This document shows, in pieces, positions 35,941-49,749 of a DNA stretch of 64,000 nucleotides. How positions within the stretch are numbered: the stretch's first letter is position 1; every line of letters starts with the position of its first letter. The notes under the pieces were generated by a model. It was not told where the DNA came from. It ran no database searches and saw only the letters and a list, made by a program, of their open reading frames with translations. The translations under genes were made by a program, and so were the position numbers. Where the stretch lies: positions 248,001 through 312,000 of the forward strand of contig NZ_JACYOT010000005.1 in assembly GCF_014858005.1 (NCBI RefSeq). Reading direction: 5' to 3'. Source of the stretch: Propioniciclava soli (GTDB lineage: Bacteria > Actinomycetota > Actinomycetes > Propionibacteriales > Propionibacteriaceae).

Positions 35941-38900
35941 CCGGGCTGGTCGTGCACGGTGACCGGGCAGGATGTCGGCTGCGCCGCCGCCTCGCTCGCG
36001 CCCGGCACCACGGTCACGGTCACCGTGCGCGGCACCCTGGCCGCCACCCACACCGGCGACCTCGCCAACACGGCCACGGTCGCCAGCACCACCCCCGACC
36101 CGACTGCGGCCAACAACACTGCGACGGCCACCACGCCGACCACGGCGCGCGCCGACCTGCTGGCCGTGAAGTCGGCCGCCACGCCCAACCCCGCCGTGCC
36201 CGGGCAGGCGGTGAGCTGGACGGTCGCGGTCACCAACAACGGGCCCTCGGTGGCGCTGGATCCGACGTTGACCGACACGCTGCCCGCCACCGTGACCGGC
36301 ATCGGGGCCACCACCGCCGCGGCGGGCTGGACGTGCTCGGTGACCGGCCAGACCGTCGGCTGTGAGGCCGCGTCATTGGACGCCGGGGCGTCCGTCACCG
36401 TGACCATCACCGGAACCCTGGCCGCGTCCCACACCGGCAACCTCGTCAACACCGCCAGCCTCGCCTCGGCCACCACCGACCCGCTCACCACCAACAACTC
36501 CTCGACGGCCTCGACGCCCACCGCCCCGAGCGCCGACCTGGGGCTCGCCAAGGAACTCATCGGCGAGGCGGTGCCGGGGAGTTCGGTGACGTGGAGGCTG
36601 ACCCTCACCAACGCGGGCCCGTCGACGGCCGTTGCGCCCCGGCTGAGCGACACCCTGACGGGCACCGTCACCGGCGTCACGGCCCCTCCCGACGACGCCA
36701 GCGCAACCGCGGGCTGGACCTGTTCGGTCGGCACCGGCAACGCGGTCTCCTGTGCTGACGACGCGCTGGCGCCGGGGGCCTCGGCCACCGTCACGGTCAC
36801 CGGGACGCTGGCGGGGACGGCCACCGGAACGCTGACGAACACGGCGACCGCCACCTCGAGCACGACCGACCCGGTGACCGCCGACAACGCCGCCACCGTC
36901 GCGGTGCCCCTCACCCCCCGGGCCGACCTGACGATGGCCAAGACGGTCTCCCCCACGAACCCGGTGCCGGGTCAGCGGGTCGCCTACACCCTCACCGTGG
37001 AGAACCTGGGCCCGTCGGTGGCCACGAACATCGTGGGCAGCGACACGCTGCCCGATGCGCTGACCGCCATCACCGTGACGGCATCGTCGTCCGCGATCAC
37101 CTGCACCACCACCGGCCAGACCATCACCTGCGCGGCGGCCGCCCTCCCGGTCGGCACCGTCGGCACCATCACCGTCAGCGGCACCCTCGACCCCTCGTTC
37201 ACCGGCACCTTGGCGAACACCGCCCAGGTGGCGGCCGACACCGCCGACCCCGTGCCCGCCAACAACACCGCGGGCGTCACCGCCACCACCGCGCCCAGCG
37301 CCGACCTCGCGGTCGCGAAGAGCCCGGCCTCGCCCAACCCGGCGGTGCCCGGCCAGCCGGTCAGCTGGACGGTCACCCTGACCAACGTCGGCCCCTCGAC
37401 CGCGGTGTCCCCCGCGATCACCGACCAGCTGCCCGCGTCCGTCACCGGCGGCACCGTCACGGGCCCCGCGGGCTGGACCTGTGCCGAGGATGCCGCCACC
37501 GCCGGCCTGTGGGGCTGCGGGGCGGCTACGCTCGCCGCGGGCCAGAGCGCCACCTTCACGATCGCAGGGACGCTGGCCTCCGACACCACGGGCACCCTGA
37601 CCAATGGCGTCACCGCCACCAGCGCGACCTCCGACCCGGTCACCAGCAACAACGCCGCCACGGCCAGCACCCCGACGGCCCCGAGCGCCGACCTGTCGGT
37701 CGTCAAGACGCTCGACACACCCGCGGTGCCCGGCGAACGCGTCACGTGGACCCTGAACCTCGGCAACGCCGGCCCCTCGGCGGCGCGGGACAAGGTCGTC
37801 ACCGACGTCATCCCGGCCACCATCTCCGACATCGAGGTCGTCGCGACGTCCGACCACGCCTTCGGCTGCTCGTTGGCCTCCCAGTCCCTCACCTGCACCG
37901 CGGCCTATGTGCCTGCCGGCGGAACGTCGACCGTCACCCTCTCGGGCCTGCTCGACCCGACGGCGACCGGCACCCTGACCAACACGGCGCGCATCAACAC
38001 CAACACGGCCGACCCCGATCTCACCAACAACGTCGCCACGACCAGCGACCCGATCACCCCGGACGCCGACATGGCGGTCACCAAGACCTTGGTCGGGGAC
38101 GCGGTGCCCGGCGAACAGGTGACCTGGCAGATCCAGATCATGAACAACGGCCCTTCCGCGGCGCTCGACAAGCGGGTGGTGGACGTGGTGCCCGCCGGCG
38201 TCACGATCGTGAGCGCCACGAAGGACTCTGGGGAGGGCCCCTGCGCGGTCGATGGGCAGACGATCACCTGTGCCACCGACCGGCACGAGGTGGGCCACCT
38301 TGTCACGGCCACGGTCGTCGGCGAGCTCGACCCGTCGTTCCGCGGTGCCCTGACCAACGCGGCCACCGTCAGTGCTTCGACGCCCGACAGCGTGCCCGGC
38401 AACAACACCAGCAGCACCACCGCGGACGTGACCCCGAGCGTCGATCTCGCGCTCAGCAAGAGCCAGGCCAGCCCCAACCCGGCCGTGCCGGGTCAGCCAG
38501 CCACGTGGACGCTCGTGGCCACCAACAACGGCTCCTCGACCGCCACCGGCGTGACCCTCACCGACGTGATCCCCGCCGGGGTCACGGGTGCGGCCCTCAC
38601 CACCACCGCCGCCGGCTGGTCGTGCACCGCCACGACGTGCGCCGACGGCACGATGGCTCCCGAGGCGTCCGTCACATTCACGGTCACCGGAACCCTGGCG
38701 CCCGACCGCACCGGCGATCTCATCAACACGGCCACGCTCACCGCCACCGAGACCGACGCCGACCCGTCCGACAACACGGCCACCGCCACGACGCCGAGCA
38801 CTCCTCGCGCCGACCTGACGGTCAGCAAGAGCCCGGCCTCGCCGAACCCCGCCGTGCCCGGCCAGGCGGTGAGCTGGACGGTGACCGTCACCAACCTCGG

Positions 38901-41900
38901 TCCGTCCACCGCGACGGGTCTCGCGCTGGCCGACGCCCTGCCAGCCCAGGTGTCCGGCGCCACCGTTTCGGCCCCGGCCGGCTGGACGTGCACCGGCACC
39001 GACACCCGCCGCTGCACGGCGGCCGCGCTCGCCCCCGGCGCCTCGGCCACGTTCACCGTGACCGGCACGCTGGCCCCCACGGCCACCGGCTCGCTCACGA
39101 ACGCGGCCACGATCAGCGCGGCCACCGCCGACCCCGTGACCACCAACAACGCCGCCACGAGCACGACGCCGACGGCGCCGAGCGCCGACCTGCGCCTGAG
39201 CAAGGCCCTGGCCTCGCCCGCCCCGGTCACCCCGGGCGCCACCGTGAGCTGGACGCTGACCCTCACCAACGCCGGGCCGTCGACGGCGGCGTCCCCCTCG
39301 ATCACCGACACGCTGCCCGCCGGCCTGACCGGCGTCGCCACCACCACCCCGACGGCCGGGTGGAGCTGCACCGCGGCCACCGGCAACCTGACGTGCGGCG
39401 CAGCCTCCCTGGCCCCGGGCGCCACCGCGAGCATCACCGTCTCCGGCACCCTCGACGCATCCGCCACCGGCACGCTGACCAACACCGCGACGGCCACCGC
39501 GGCCACCGCGGACCCGGACACGAGCCAGAACACCGCGTCCGCGACCCACGAGCTCGCCCCCGCGGCCGACCTCGCGGTGGCCAAGCGGCTGACCGGCGAC
39601 ACACCGGTCGCCGGCGGGCCCATCGAGTGGACGGCGCGCGTGACCACTGCTGGCCCGTCCACCGCCGTCGCCCCCACCTTCACCGACGCGGTCCCGGACG
39701 ACGTCACCGACGTCACGGTCACCCCCTCGGACCCGGCGTGGACGTGCTCGCTCGACGGCCAGCTGGTCACCTGCACCGACCCCGACCTGCTGCCGGGAGC
39801 CACGCCCATCGACCTCGTCATCGCCGGCACCCTGTCCCCCACCCACGTCGGTGAGATCACCAACACCGGCGAGATCTCCGCCGCCACCGCCGACCCGGTC
39901 ACCGCGAACAACACCAACGCCGTCACGACGAACGTCGGGGTCGAGTCCGACGTCTCCCTGGTCAAGAGCCTCGCGACTGGCGGCACCCCCGGTGAGGCCA
40001 TCGCCTGGACGCTGGTCGTCGCCAACGCCGGGCCGTCGGCGGCCACCAACCCGGAGATGCTGGACCGGGTGCCCCCGGCCGTCACCCGTGTCACCGCCAC
40101 CCCGGACGAGGACGCCATCGCCGCCGGCTGGACGTGCACGGTGACCGGTCAGACCGTGGACTGCACCGCCCAATCGCTGGCCACCGGGGCCACCGCCACG
40201 ATCACCGTGGCCGGCGTCCTGGACCCGGCCACGACCGGCACCGTCTCGAACACCGCGTCGGTGGTGTCGGAGTCGACCGACCCGGCACCCGGCAACAACG
40301 CCGACACCGACGTGGTCACCACCGTGGCCAGCGCGGACACCGGCATCACCAAGACCAACGGCTCCGCCGACCCCGTCACCCCCGGCGAGCGCGCCAGCTA
40401 CCGCCTGCAGGTGCACAACGACGGCCCCTCGGTGGCCCGGACGGTGACGGTGACCGACGAGGTCCCCGCCGGTCTGGGGGACATCACGGCCGACGTCAAC
40501 GTGTCGGGCTGGGAATGCGACGTCACCGACAACACGGTGACCTGTTCCGGCACGGAGCTGCCCGTCGGCGCCGACGTCTTCCTCACCATTTCGGGGCTCC
40601 TGGACCCGTCGGTCACCGAGGACTTCAGCAACACCGCCACCGTCACCTCGACCACGCCGCACCCCCACACGGAGAACAACGTCTCGACGGTGGAGACCCA
40701 GGTGGCGCCCAGCGCCGACCTCCACCTCACCAAGTCCGTCGGTGCTCCCAACCCGGCGGTGCCGGGTGAGGCGGTGACCTGGACGATCGACGTCGCCAAC
40801 CTCGGCCCCTCCACCGCGACGGATCTGCAACTCACCGACGCCCTGCCCGCCGGGGTGACCCCGACCGAGGTGACCGGCGACGGCTGGGCCTGCGACACCG
40901 GCACCGCCGGTTGCACCCTGCCCAGCCTCGCGCCGGACGCGACCTCGACCGTCACGGTCACCGGCCGCGTGGACGCCGCGCGCACCGGCGTCCTCACCAA
41001 CACCGCCACCGTGACGGCGGCCACCGACGACCCGGAGGCCGAGGACAACACCGACGCCAGCGACACCCCCGTCGCCGCCGAGGCCGACTTCACGCTCACC
41101 AAGGCGCGGACGACGCCCGCACCCGCCGCCGCCCCCGTCGCCGGGGAGACGAATCGCCTGGACCCTGACCGCGACCAACGAGGGTCCGTCGGTGGGCGTC
41201 CGCCCGGTCGTGACCGACGTGCTGCCCGCCGCGGTCACCGGTGCGAGCGTCACCGCGCCCGACGGCTGGGCCTGCACGGTCGCCTCCGGTCGTGTGACCT
41301 GCACCGGGCCGGACGCCGTGGCCGTCGGCGCGTCCGCCGACATCACCGTGTCGGGAACCGTCGCCGGCTCGGCCACGGGCACGCTCACCAACAACGCGAC
41401 GCTCGCGGCGTCCACGACCGACCCGGACCTGTCCGACAACGCCGCGTCGGTGAGCGACACCATCACCACCGACGCCCAGGTCAGCCTGACCAAGACCCTG
41501 GAGCCCGCCACGGCGACGGTCGTCGCCGGGCAGCGCGTCTCCTTCCGGCTCACCGCGAGCAACGCCGGGCCCTCCGATGCCACCGGACTGGTCCTCACGG
41601 ACGCGCTGACGCCGGGCCTCTCCGGGGTGCAGCTCGTGTCGTCGGCCACTTGGCTCTGCTCCACGACCAGCACCGATCTCTCCTGCACCCGCCCGACGCT
41701 GGCCGCGGAGACGTCCAGCTCCGTGGTCTTCTCCGCCGTCGTGGACGCCGACTGGATCGCCGCGCAGGGGCCCGAGCTGACCAACACCGCGACGCTCACC
41801 ACCGCGACGCCGGACAGCGGGGGCACGGCGGACGACACGGCCACCCTGACCGCGCCGGTGACCCGCAGCGTGGATCTGCAGGTCGTCAAGAGCGTCGGCT

Positions 41901-44900
41901 CGCCCAACCCCGCCGTGCCGGGTGAGACCGTGACCTGGACGGTGACGCTCACCAACCGCGGCCCGTCCACCGCCTACGGCGTCTCGCTGGCCGACGCGTT
42001 GCCGGCCGGGACGAGCGCCGGCACCATCAGGACCGATGCGGCCGGTTGGACGTGCGACGACACCGCCCTCACCTGCGCCGCGGACGCCCTGGCCCCCGGC
42101 GTTCCGGTCACCGCGACGGTCACTGCCACCGTGGACGCCGACCGCCTGGCCCCCCTGGTCAAACTCCGCCACGGCGGCGTCCGACCTTCCCGACGCCCTG
42201 CCGGCCGACAACACCGCCTCCAGCTCCACGCCGGTCGCCCCCGCGGCCGACCTGGTCGTGACGAAGGACCTCGAGAACGATCCGCCCGTCCCCGGTACCC
42301 GGCAGCGTTGGACGGTCGTCGTCGCCAACGCCGGCCCCTCCACGGCCGTCAACCCCCGCCTGGCGGACACGCTGATCGGCACCCTGAGCGGGGTCACGGC
42401 GACGGTCGACCCGACCAGCACGGCCCCCGGTTTCGCGTGCACGGTGGCCGAGCTCGAGGTCGCGTGCACCGCACCGTCGATCGCTCCGGGGACGAGCGCG
42501 ACGATCACGATCGAGGCCGACCTGGCGCCCAACGTCACGGGCACGCTCAGCAACGTGGCCCGGCTGGGCTCGGACACGGCGGACTCCGACCCGTCGGACA
42601 ACACGGCCCGCACCGACGACGTGAAGGTTCCCGAGGCCGACCTGCGCGTCGCCAAGGAACTCCTCAGCGACGCTCCGCTGCAGGCCGGCACCGAGGTGAC
42701 CTGGCTCGTCACGGCCACCAACGACGGCCCTTCGACCGCCGTCGATCCGGTGGTCTCCGACGCCGTGCCCTCCCCCGCCACCGTCACCACCGTGCTGCCC
42801 GACACGGCGGGATGGACCTGCACGGTGACCGGCCAGGACGTCGCGTGCTCGGCCCCCACCCTGGCCCCCGGCGCGACGGTGACCTTCGCCGTCTCGGCGC
42901 TCCTGCCCCCCGCCACCGCCCCCGGCTCGTCACTGACGAACACCGCGACGGTCTCCACCGCCACCGACGACCCGTCGGACGAGGATGACACCGCCTCGGT
43001 CACGACCGAGGTGGCGGCCACCGCCGAGCTGGCCATCGCCAAGACACAGGCAACCCCGAACCCTGCCTCCCCCGGTGAGGCCGTGGCCTGGACGGTGAGC
43101 GTCAGCAACCTCGGGCCCGCCGTCGCCACCGGCGTCACGGCCACCGACGAGGTCCCCGATGGGGTCTCGGACGTGACCGTCGACGCGGCGTCGCCGGCGT
43201 GGGCGTCCTGCACCGTGGTCGACCAGCGCGTGACGTGCGCCGACGCCACGCTGGCTCCCGGCGAGTCGCTGAGCCTCACGTTGGGCGGCACGCTCGACCC
43301 GTCCTTCTCCGGTCCGCTCGCGAACACCGCAACGGTGGCGGCCGACACCCCCGACCCCGGCGTCCAGGCCAACACCGCGACGTCGGTGACGCCCGTGGAC
43401 GCCGACGTGGCCCTCCGCGTCACCAAGACGCCCGACCGCGCGGCCGTCGTGGCCGGGCAGGCCATGAGCTGGACCGTCGTGCTGACCAACGACGGGCCCG
43501 CCACCGCGTTCGCCCCGAGCCTCGTCGACACCCCGGACCCGACGATCACGGTGAGCGGCGTCGTCGTGACCGATGCCCCTGATCCGGCCGCCTGGGCCTG
43601 CACCCCCGGCACCACGATCACGTGCACCGGCGACCAACTGCTGCCCGGGGCGTCCGTGACCGTCGTCGTCACCGGCACCGTGGCCCCCGACGCCGTCGGC
43701 GCCGTCGGCAACCGCGTCGTGGGCGGCGCCTCGGACGCCGAGGGCGACCCGGTGTCCGTCCGCGCCGAGGCGTCGACGCCCGTCGGCCAGGAGGCCGACC
43801 TGCGGGTCGCCAAGACCCCGTCCGCCACGACGTTCACCCCGGGTAACCAGGCGTCCTGGGACGTGGTGGTGACCAACGACGGGCCGTCGGAGGCCACCGA
43901 CGTGGTCGTGAGTGATGCGCTGCCCAACGCGCTGCTGGACGCCACGGCGACCAGCAGCGACCCCGCGGTGAGCTGCTCGGTCTCCACCACGCAGGTGAGC
44001 TGTGCCCGCGGCGCGCTGGCCGCGTCCGCCACGTTCACCGTCACGGTGGCCGGCCGGGTGGACCCCTCGGCCGTCGGAGAGCTGGCCAACACCGCGACGG
44101 TGGCGTCCCTCACCACCGAACGGGATCCGGATGACAACTCCGCCACCGCGACCACCCCGCTGACCCCACTGGCCGACCTCGCGATCGGCAAGGCGGAGAT
44201 CTCCGGCACGGTCGTCCCGGGTGAGTCCGTGACCTGGCAGCTGACCGTCACGAACGCCGGCCCGTCGACCGCGACCGACCTCGTGGTCACCGACACCCCG
44301 CCGGCCGTCGTCGGCGACCTCGTCGCCGTGGCGGACGCCGCCGGCTGGGCCTGCGCGATCGCGGACGGCACGATCACGTGCACCGGGGAATCGCTCGTGC
44401 CGCGTGCCACCAGCACCATCACCGTCACGGGCACCCTGCTCGACCCCTTCCACGTCGGGGTGCTGACGAACACCGCCGCGGTCACCAGCGCGACGGCCGA
44501 GGACGCCCTCGGCGACAACGAGGCGAGCAGCACGTCGGAGACGTTCCCGGCCGCCGAGGTCACGATCGACAAGATCGCCCCCGCCACCGCCGTGCCCGGC
44601 GAGCCGGTCACGTGGACCGTCGTCGCGATCAACAACGGCCCGTCGGCCGCGCGCGCCATCGTGGTGACCGACGCGGTGCCGGCCGCCGTGAGCCTGACCG
44701 AGGTCAGCGGCGCCGGCTGGGACTGCGCGGCGAGCACCGCGACCGTGGTGGAGTGCGCGGGGCAGGACCTGGCGCCGAACGCGAGCGCGTCCTTCACCCT
44801 CACGGGCACCCTGGACGCCGCCGCGACCGGCCAACTCGACAACGCCGCCACGATCAGCACCTCGACCCCGGGTGACGACACGGGCAACAACACCGACGCC

Positions 44901-47900
44901 ACCCGCTCGACGATCACGCCGCTGGCGGACCTGTCGGTGGCCAAGACGAGCCCCCAGGCCTCGGCGGTGCCCGGTGAGCGCGTGAGCTGGACGATCACGG
45001 CGACGAACGCCGGGCCGTCGGTCGCCCGGGATGTGTTCGTCCGCGACACCCTGCCACCCGTGCAGTCGGGTTTCACCCTCGACGCGGTGCCCGACGGCTG
45101 GACGTGTGACCTCTCCGGCCAGGAGCTGACCTGCGCGGCCGACAGCTTCGCCGTCGGCTCGGCCAGCATCACCGTGAGCGGAGCGCTGGACCCGTCGTTC
45201 GCGGAGGAGTCGCTGACCAACTCGGCGACGCTCAGCGCCACCACGACCGACCCCGATGACACCGACCTGTCGGCGGACGCGAGCCTGCCGGTGAGCCCCC
45301 AGGTGGACGTGGCGCTCACCAAGAGCGTGGCCTCCCCGTCGCCGGCGGTGCCGGGCCTGCCGGTGCAGTGGACGCTGAGCGTGACCAACATCGGGCCGTC
45401 CTTCGCCCGAGACCTGGTCGTGACCGACAGCCTCCCCGCCAGCGTGCTCTCACCGGCCGCCTCCGCCAACGCGGCCGGGTGGGAATGCGCCGTGGCCGGC
45501 CAGGGCGTGACCTGCACGGCGGCCGAGTTGGCCGTCGGCGCGGCCGCGACGATCACGGTCTCGGGGGTGCTGGCGGAGTCGACGCTCGGCGCCGTGACCA
45601 ACACGGCCAGCGTGACCGTCGCCGACGATGTCGATGCCGACAACAACGAGGCCTCGAGCACCACCGCCACGGTGCCGACGGCCGACCTCGCCGTCACCAA
45701 GGAGGCGGTGGACGTCGTGTTCGTGCCCGGCCGCGCGGCACAGTGGCGCATCACGGTCACCAACAACGGCCCCTCCACGGCGCTCGGGGCGCGGTTCACC
45801 GATGAGCTCGGTGCCGGGCTGACGAACGCCACCGTGGCCCCGGAGGACCCGGACGCCCCGGGTGCGGCGGACTGGGACTGCTCGGCGTCCACCGCCGCCG
45901 TCGCCAGCTGCACCGCCGGCGCCCTGGCTGCGGGGGCGGCCATGACTTTCCTCTTGGGCGCCGACCTCGACCCGGCGACGACCGGGGCCGTGGCCAACGC
46001 GGTGGTGCTCACCAGTGCGACGTTCGACCCGACGCTCGGCAACAACGCCAGCGCCACGTCGACGGCCACCACCGGGCTGGCCGACCTGGCGCTGGTGAAG
46101 TCCGACCCCACCCCCAATCCGCCGGTCGCCGGCGAGGAGGTCTCCTGGACGCTCACCGTGGGCAACGAAGGGCCGTCGGACGCCCGGGAGGCCCACGTGG
46201 TCGACACGTTGCCGGCCGGGTTGTCCGACGTGACGGCATCGTCGGACGACGCCGGCTGGTCGTGCTCCGTGGCGGGCGGGCGGGCCGTCTGCGACGGTGA
46301 GCGCCTCGCCGCGGGCGCGACGGCCACGGTGACCGTGAGCGGTGTGCTGGCCTCCGACCTCACCGGTGAGATCAGCAACACCGCGAGCGTGTCCTCGCCG
46401 GTGGAGGACCCTGATTCGGCCGACGACTCCGACACGGTGACCTCACCGGTGCGCGCCCTGGCCGACCTGGCGGTGGCCAAGGAGCTCACCAGCCCGTCCC
46501 CCGCGGTGCCGGGCTCCCCGGTGACGTGGACGCTCACGGTGACCAACAACGGGGCCTCGCTGGCGCGCGCGGTGACGCTGACCGACGTGGTGCCCGACGT
46601 CGTCGGCGGCGTCCAGGTCACGACCACGGCCCCGGCCTGGACGTGCGGCGTGGCCGGCCAGAGGGTGGACTGCGCGGCGGACACCCTGGCCGCGGGCGCG
46701 TCGGTGACCATCACGGTCGCGGGCGTGCTGGACCCCGCCACGACCGCTGACCTGGTCAACACGGCCTCCGTGGCCGCCTCGACCACCGATGAGGTGCCGG
46801 GCAACGACACCGCAACCGCGAGGACGCCCGTGCAGCCCACGACGGCCCTCTCGCTCACGAAGAGCCAGACCATCCCCAACCCCGCCATCGCCGGTGAGGC
46901 CGTGGAGTGGGCGCTGACGGTCGTGAATGCGGGTCCGTCGACCGCGACCGGCCTGACTCTCGACGACGCGGTGGTCTCCGACGTCGAGCTGGTCGGCGTC
47001 CGCACCGCGGCGCCGGGCTGGGTGTGCGCGGCGTCCGGTCAGGACGTGCACTGCGACGCCGCGACCATGCCGGTCGGCAGCGCCATCACGGTGTTCGTGA
47101 CGGGCGTCGTGCGGTCCGACCTGGTCGGGACGCTGCCCAACACGGCCCTGCTCGGCCAGGCGACGCTCGACCCGGACGACACCGACAACAGCGCCACCTC
47201 GGAGTCCCCGGTGGCCCAGCGCGCCGACCTGTCGGTGACGAAGTCGGCGCCGACCCCGGCCGTGCCGGTGCCCGGCGAGGCGGTGAGCTGGGACGTGACG
47301 GTGCGCAATGCCGGGCCGTCCCTGGCGCTCAACGCCTTGCTGGCCGACCGCGTGCCGGACGGCGTGGGCGACCTGACGGTGACACCGGGGGCGGACGCGG
47401 CCGGCTGGTCCTGTGCCGTGGACGGCCAGGAGGTGTCCTGCACGGCAGCGACGGTGCCGCTCGGCGCGGAGGCGACGATCACGATCGCCGGCGTCCTCAG
47501 CCCGGACTTCTCGGGTGACCTGGTGAACGCCGCCAACGTGACCAGCGACACGGTCGACCTCGACCCGACGGACAACACCGGCGTCGCCCGCGCGGCCACG
47601 CAGCCGCGGGCCGACCTCGTCTTGGTGAAGGCAGGGCCGGCCACCGCGCGGGCCGGCGACCCGATCACGTGGACGCTCACCCTCACCAACGCGGGGCCGT
47701 CCACGGCGCTCAACCCGCGCGTGGTCGACCTCCCGCCGTTGGAGCAGCTCAACGACGTGGTGGCGAGCGTGGACGACCCCTCCTGGTCGTGTGAAGCCAC
47801 GAACACGGGGCCGGACTGCTCGGGCGAGCGGCTGGCACCGGGGTCCAGCGTCGTCATGACGGTCAGCGCCGTCATCGACCCGGCCTTCGTGGGGACGTTC

Positions 47901-49749
47901 CGGCAGAACGCAACCGTGGATGCGGCCACCCCCGACCTCGACGATGCCTCGAACGTGGCGTCCGTGGACACCACGGTGAGCGCGGTGGCCGACCAGGGGG
48001 TGACCAAGACGTTGGTCTCCGAGGAGCCGGTGGTGCCGGGCGAGAGCGTGGCGTGGCTGATCCGCGTGGTGAACGTCGGGCCGTCGTTCGCCCGCGACAG
48101 CGTGGTGACGGACGCCCTGCCCGCCGGTCTCACCGAGGTGACGGTGACCACCTCGGCGGCCTTCGGGTCGTGCGCGGTGGCGGACGCGACGCTGACCTGC
48201 TCGATCCCCGAACAGGGCGTCGGCGAGGCCAACGCCGTGGAGATCGTGGTGGGCGGCACGCTCGCCTCCGACGTGACCGGTGACGTGACGAACACCGCCG
48301 AGCTCACGTCGACCACCCCGGACCCGTCGACGGGGAACGACAGCTCAACGGTGGTCGTCCCGGTGACGCCGATGCCGGATCTCGCCGTGACCGTGTCCCA
48401 GGGCCAGCCCGACCCGGCGGTGGCCGGCGGCGTGGTGGCGTGGGACCTGGCGGTCACCAACGTCGGACCCTCCGATGCGAGCGATGTGGTGCTCACCGCC
48501 GTCCTGCCCGCCGGTGTCGCGGACGTGACCGCGCTCGACCTGCCGGACGGCTGGAGCGTGACGGCCACCCCGGACGCCTCGGGCACGACGACGCTGCGCT
48601 TCAGGGCGGCCCGTGTGGCCGCCGGCGCGACCCTGGCGTTCCGGGTGAGCGGCGTGGTGGACGCGGATGCGACCGGCCAGCTGGCCGTCACCGCGTCGGT
48701 GGCCACCGGGTTGGATGAACCCGTGCTGGCGAACAACTCCGATGCCACCAGCACCCCCATCGTGAGCAGCGGCGGCCTGGAGGTGGTCAAGACGGCCTCG
48801 ACCGACGTCGCCGCGGGCGTGGGCGCCGTCGTGGACTACACCGTTCACGTGACCAACCCCGGCCCGAGCACGGTGAATGCCATCACCGTGACGGACGCCC
48901 TGGCCACCGGGGTGGAGCTGGCCGTCACGTGCCCGGCCAGGAGCCTGGCGGGGGCGGCGTCCATGACGTGCGCGGTGGCCCCCTACACGCTGACCCAGGC
49001 CGACGTGGACGCCGGGGGCGTCCTGAACGGCGCCACGGCGACCGGCACACTGCCCGACGGCGTGGCGGTCACGGGAGCCGGGGCGGCCACGGTCGGCGTC
49101 GAACTGGCGCCCGGGTTGGCCCTCACCAAGAGCGGCGTGTACGCCGATCGCGGTGTGGCCGGCGGCACGACCGATGACGTGGTGACCTGGACGTTCACGC
49201 TCACCAACACCGGCAACACGACGGTGCGCGATCTGGGCGTCGACGACCCGCTCGTGCCCGGCGTCGTGGTGCCGGTGTCCACGCTGGCGCCGGGGGCGTC
49301 GGTGACCGTGACGGCCACGACCGGGGTTGCCGAGGGGTGGATCACGGCGGGGCAGGTGCGCAACATCGCGACGGCCACGGGCCTGGCCCCGGCGCCCTGC
49401 CCGACCTCGACGGCGGACCTCGTCGCCCTGGCCGCCGTGCTGGCGTGCCACGCGAGCCTCGAGGCCGTGGCGGCCACGGTGGTGGACGTGCCGGCCGCCC
49501 CCATCGTTGCCCCGATCCCGACGCCGACCCCGACCTTGTCGCCTTCGCCAACGGCCACGCCGACGCCGACCGCCGGGCCCACCCCGGCACCCAGCCCGAC
49601 CCCCACACCGGCACCGGTTCCGCCCCGGTTGCCGCAGACCGGAACCGACACGACCCTCGGCGCCCTCGCGGCGGGCCTGGCCCTGCTGCTGGCCGGCGGG
49701 TTGCTGCTCGGGTACCGGCGCCGATCCACCGATGACAAGGAGTGACCCT

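Larger units (their letters stand above)
32390..49300 (+). repeat. Array of about 45 DUF11-type repeats
   Basis: Each unit of roughly 360-390 bp encodes the pattern P(A/G)xxVxWTLTVTNxGPSTAT...DxxPAxVTG...GWTCxVxGQxVTC...[15 protein letters not shown]...GxLTNTAxV...DPxxxNN, given here in fragments. I counted about 45 by the NxGPS motif. Units are diverged from each other, so the array is old, except for locally identical patches. Confidence 0.85.
31180..49745 (+). pseudogene. Giant LPXTG-anchored DUF11-repeat surface protein, interrupted by one stop and two frameshifts
   Basis: The restored gene would encode about 6,187 residues (18,564 nt after removing two extra bases). It has a signal peptide ending near TPAAAA, an N-terminal domain of about 330 residues resembling adhesin heads, about 45 DUF11-type repeats of about 120 residues each, a Thr/Pro spacer and a sorting signal with LPQTG at 49629-49643, a hydrophobic span and a basic tail. 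Nearly every repeat holds two cysteines about 9 residues apart (GWTC..VTC). Lesions: TAG at 32248-32250 in the same frame on both sides, an extra A at 41152-41153, and an extra A within 42161-42163. The start may be TTG 31180 (GGGGGGA before it) or GTG 31213 (GAGAGG). Probable role: surface adhesion or stalk. It is either a recent pseudogene or a real gene with sequence errors. Confidence 0.85.

Noticed and set aside
36373-41970. Very long minus-strand open frames opposite the DUF11 array (also 32703-36956 and 41096-47005)
   Set aside because: They are antisense shadows of a GC-rich repetitive gene: stop codons are rare on the opposite strand, the translations are low-complexity Val/Ala/Gly text, and no start signals or domains are visible.
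42155-42180. TCAAACTCCGCCAC in the giant gene resembling the 74-bp palindrome core
   Set aside because: The match is limited to about 12 bases, the other arm is missing, and the sequence is explained by the coding frame with one extra A. It is a chance likeness.
32390-49300. Regular repeats that might suggest a CRISPR array
   Set aside because: Units are 360-390 bp, diverged and in frame, and encode protein domains; there are no short identical repeats with unique spacers and no cas genes.
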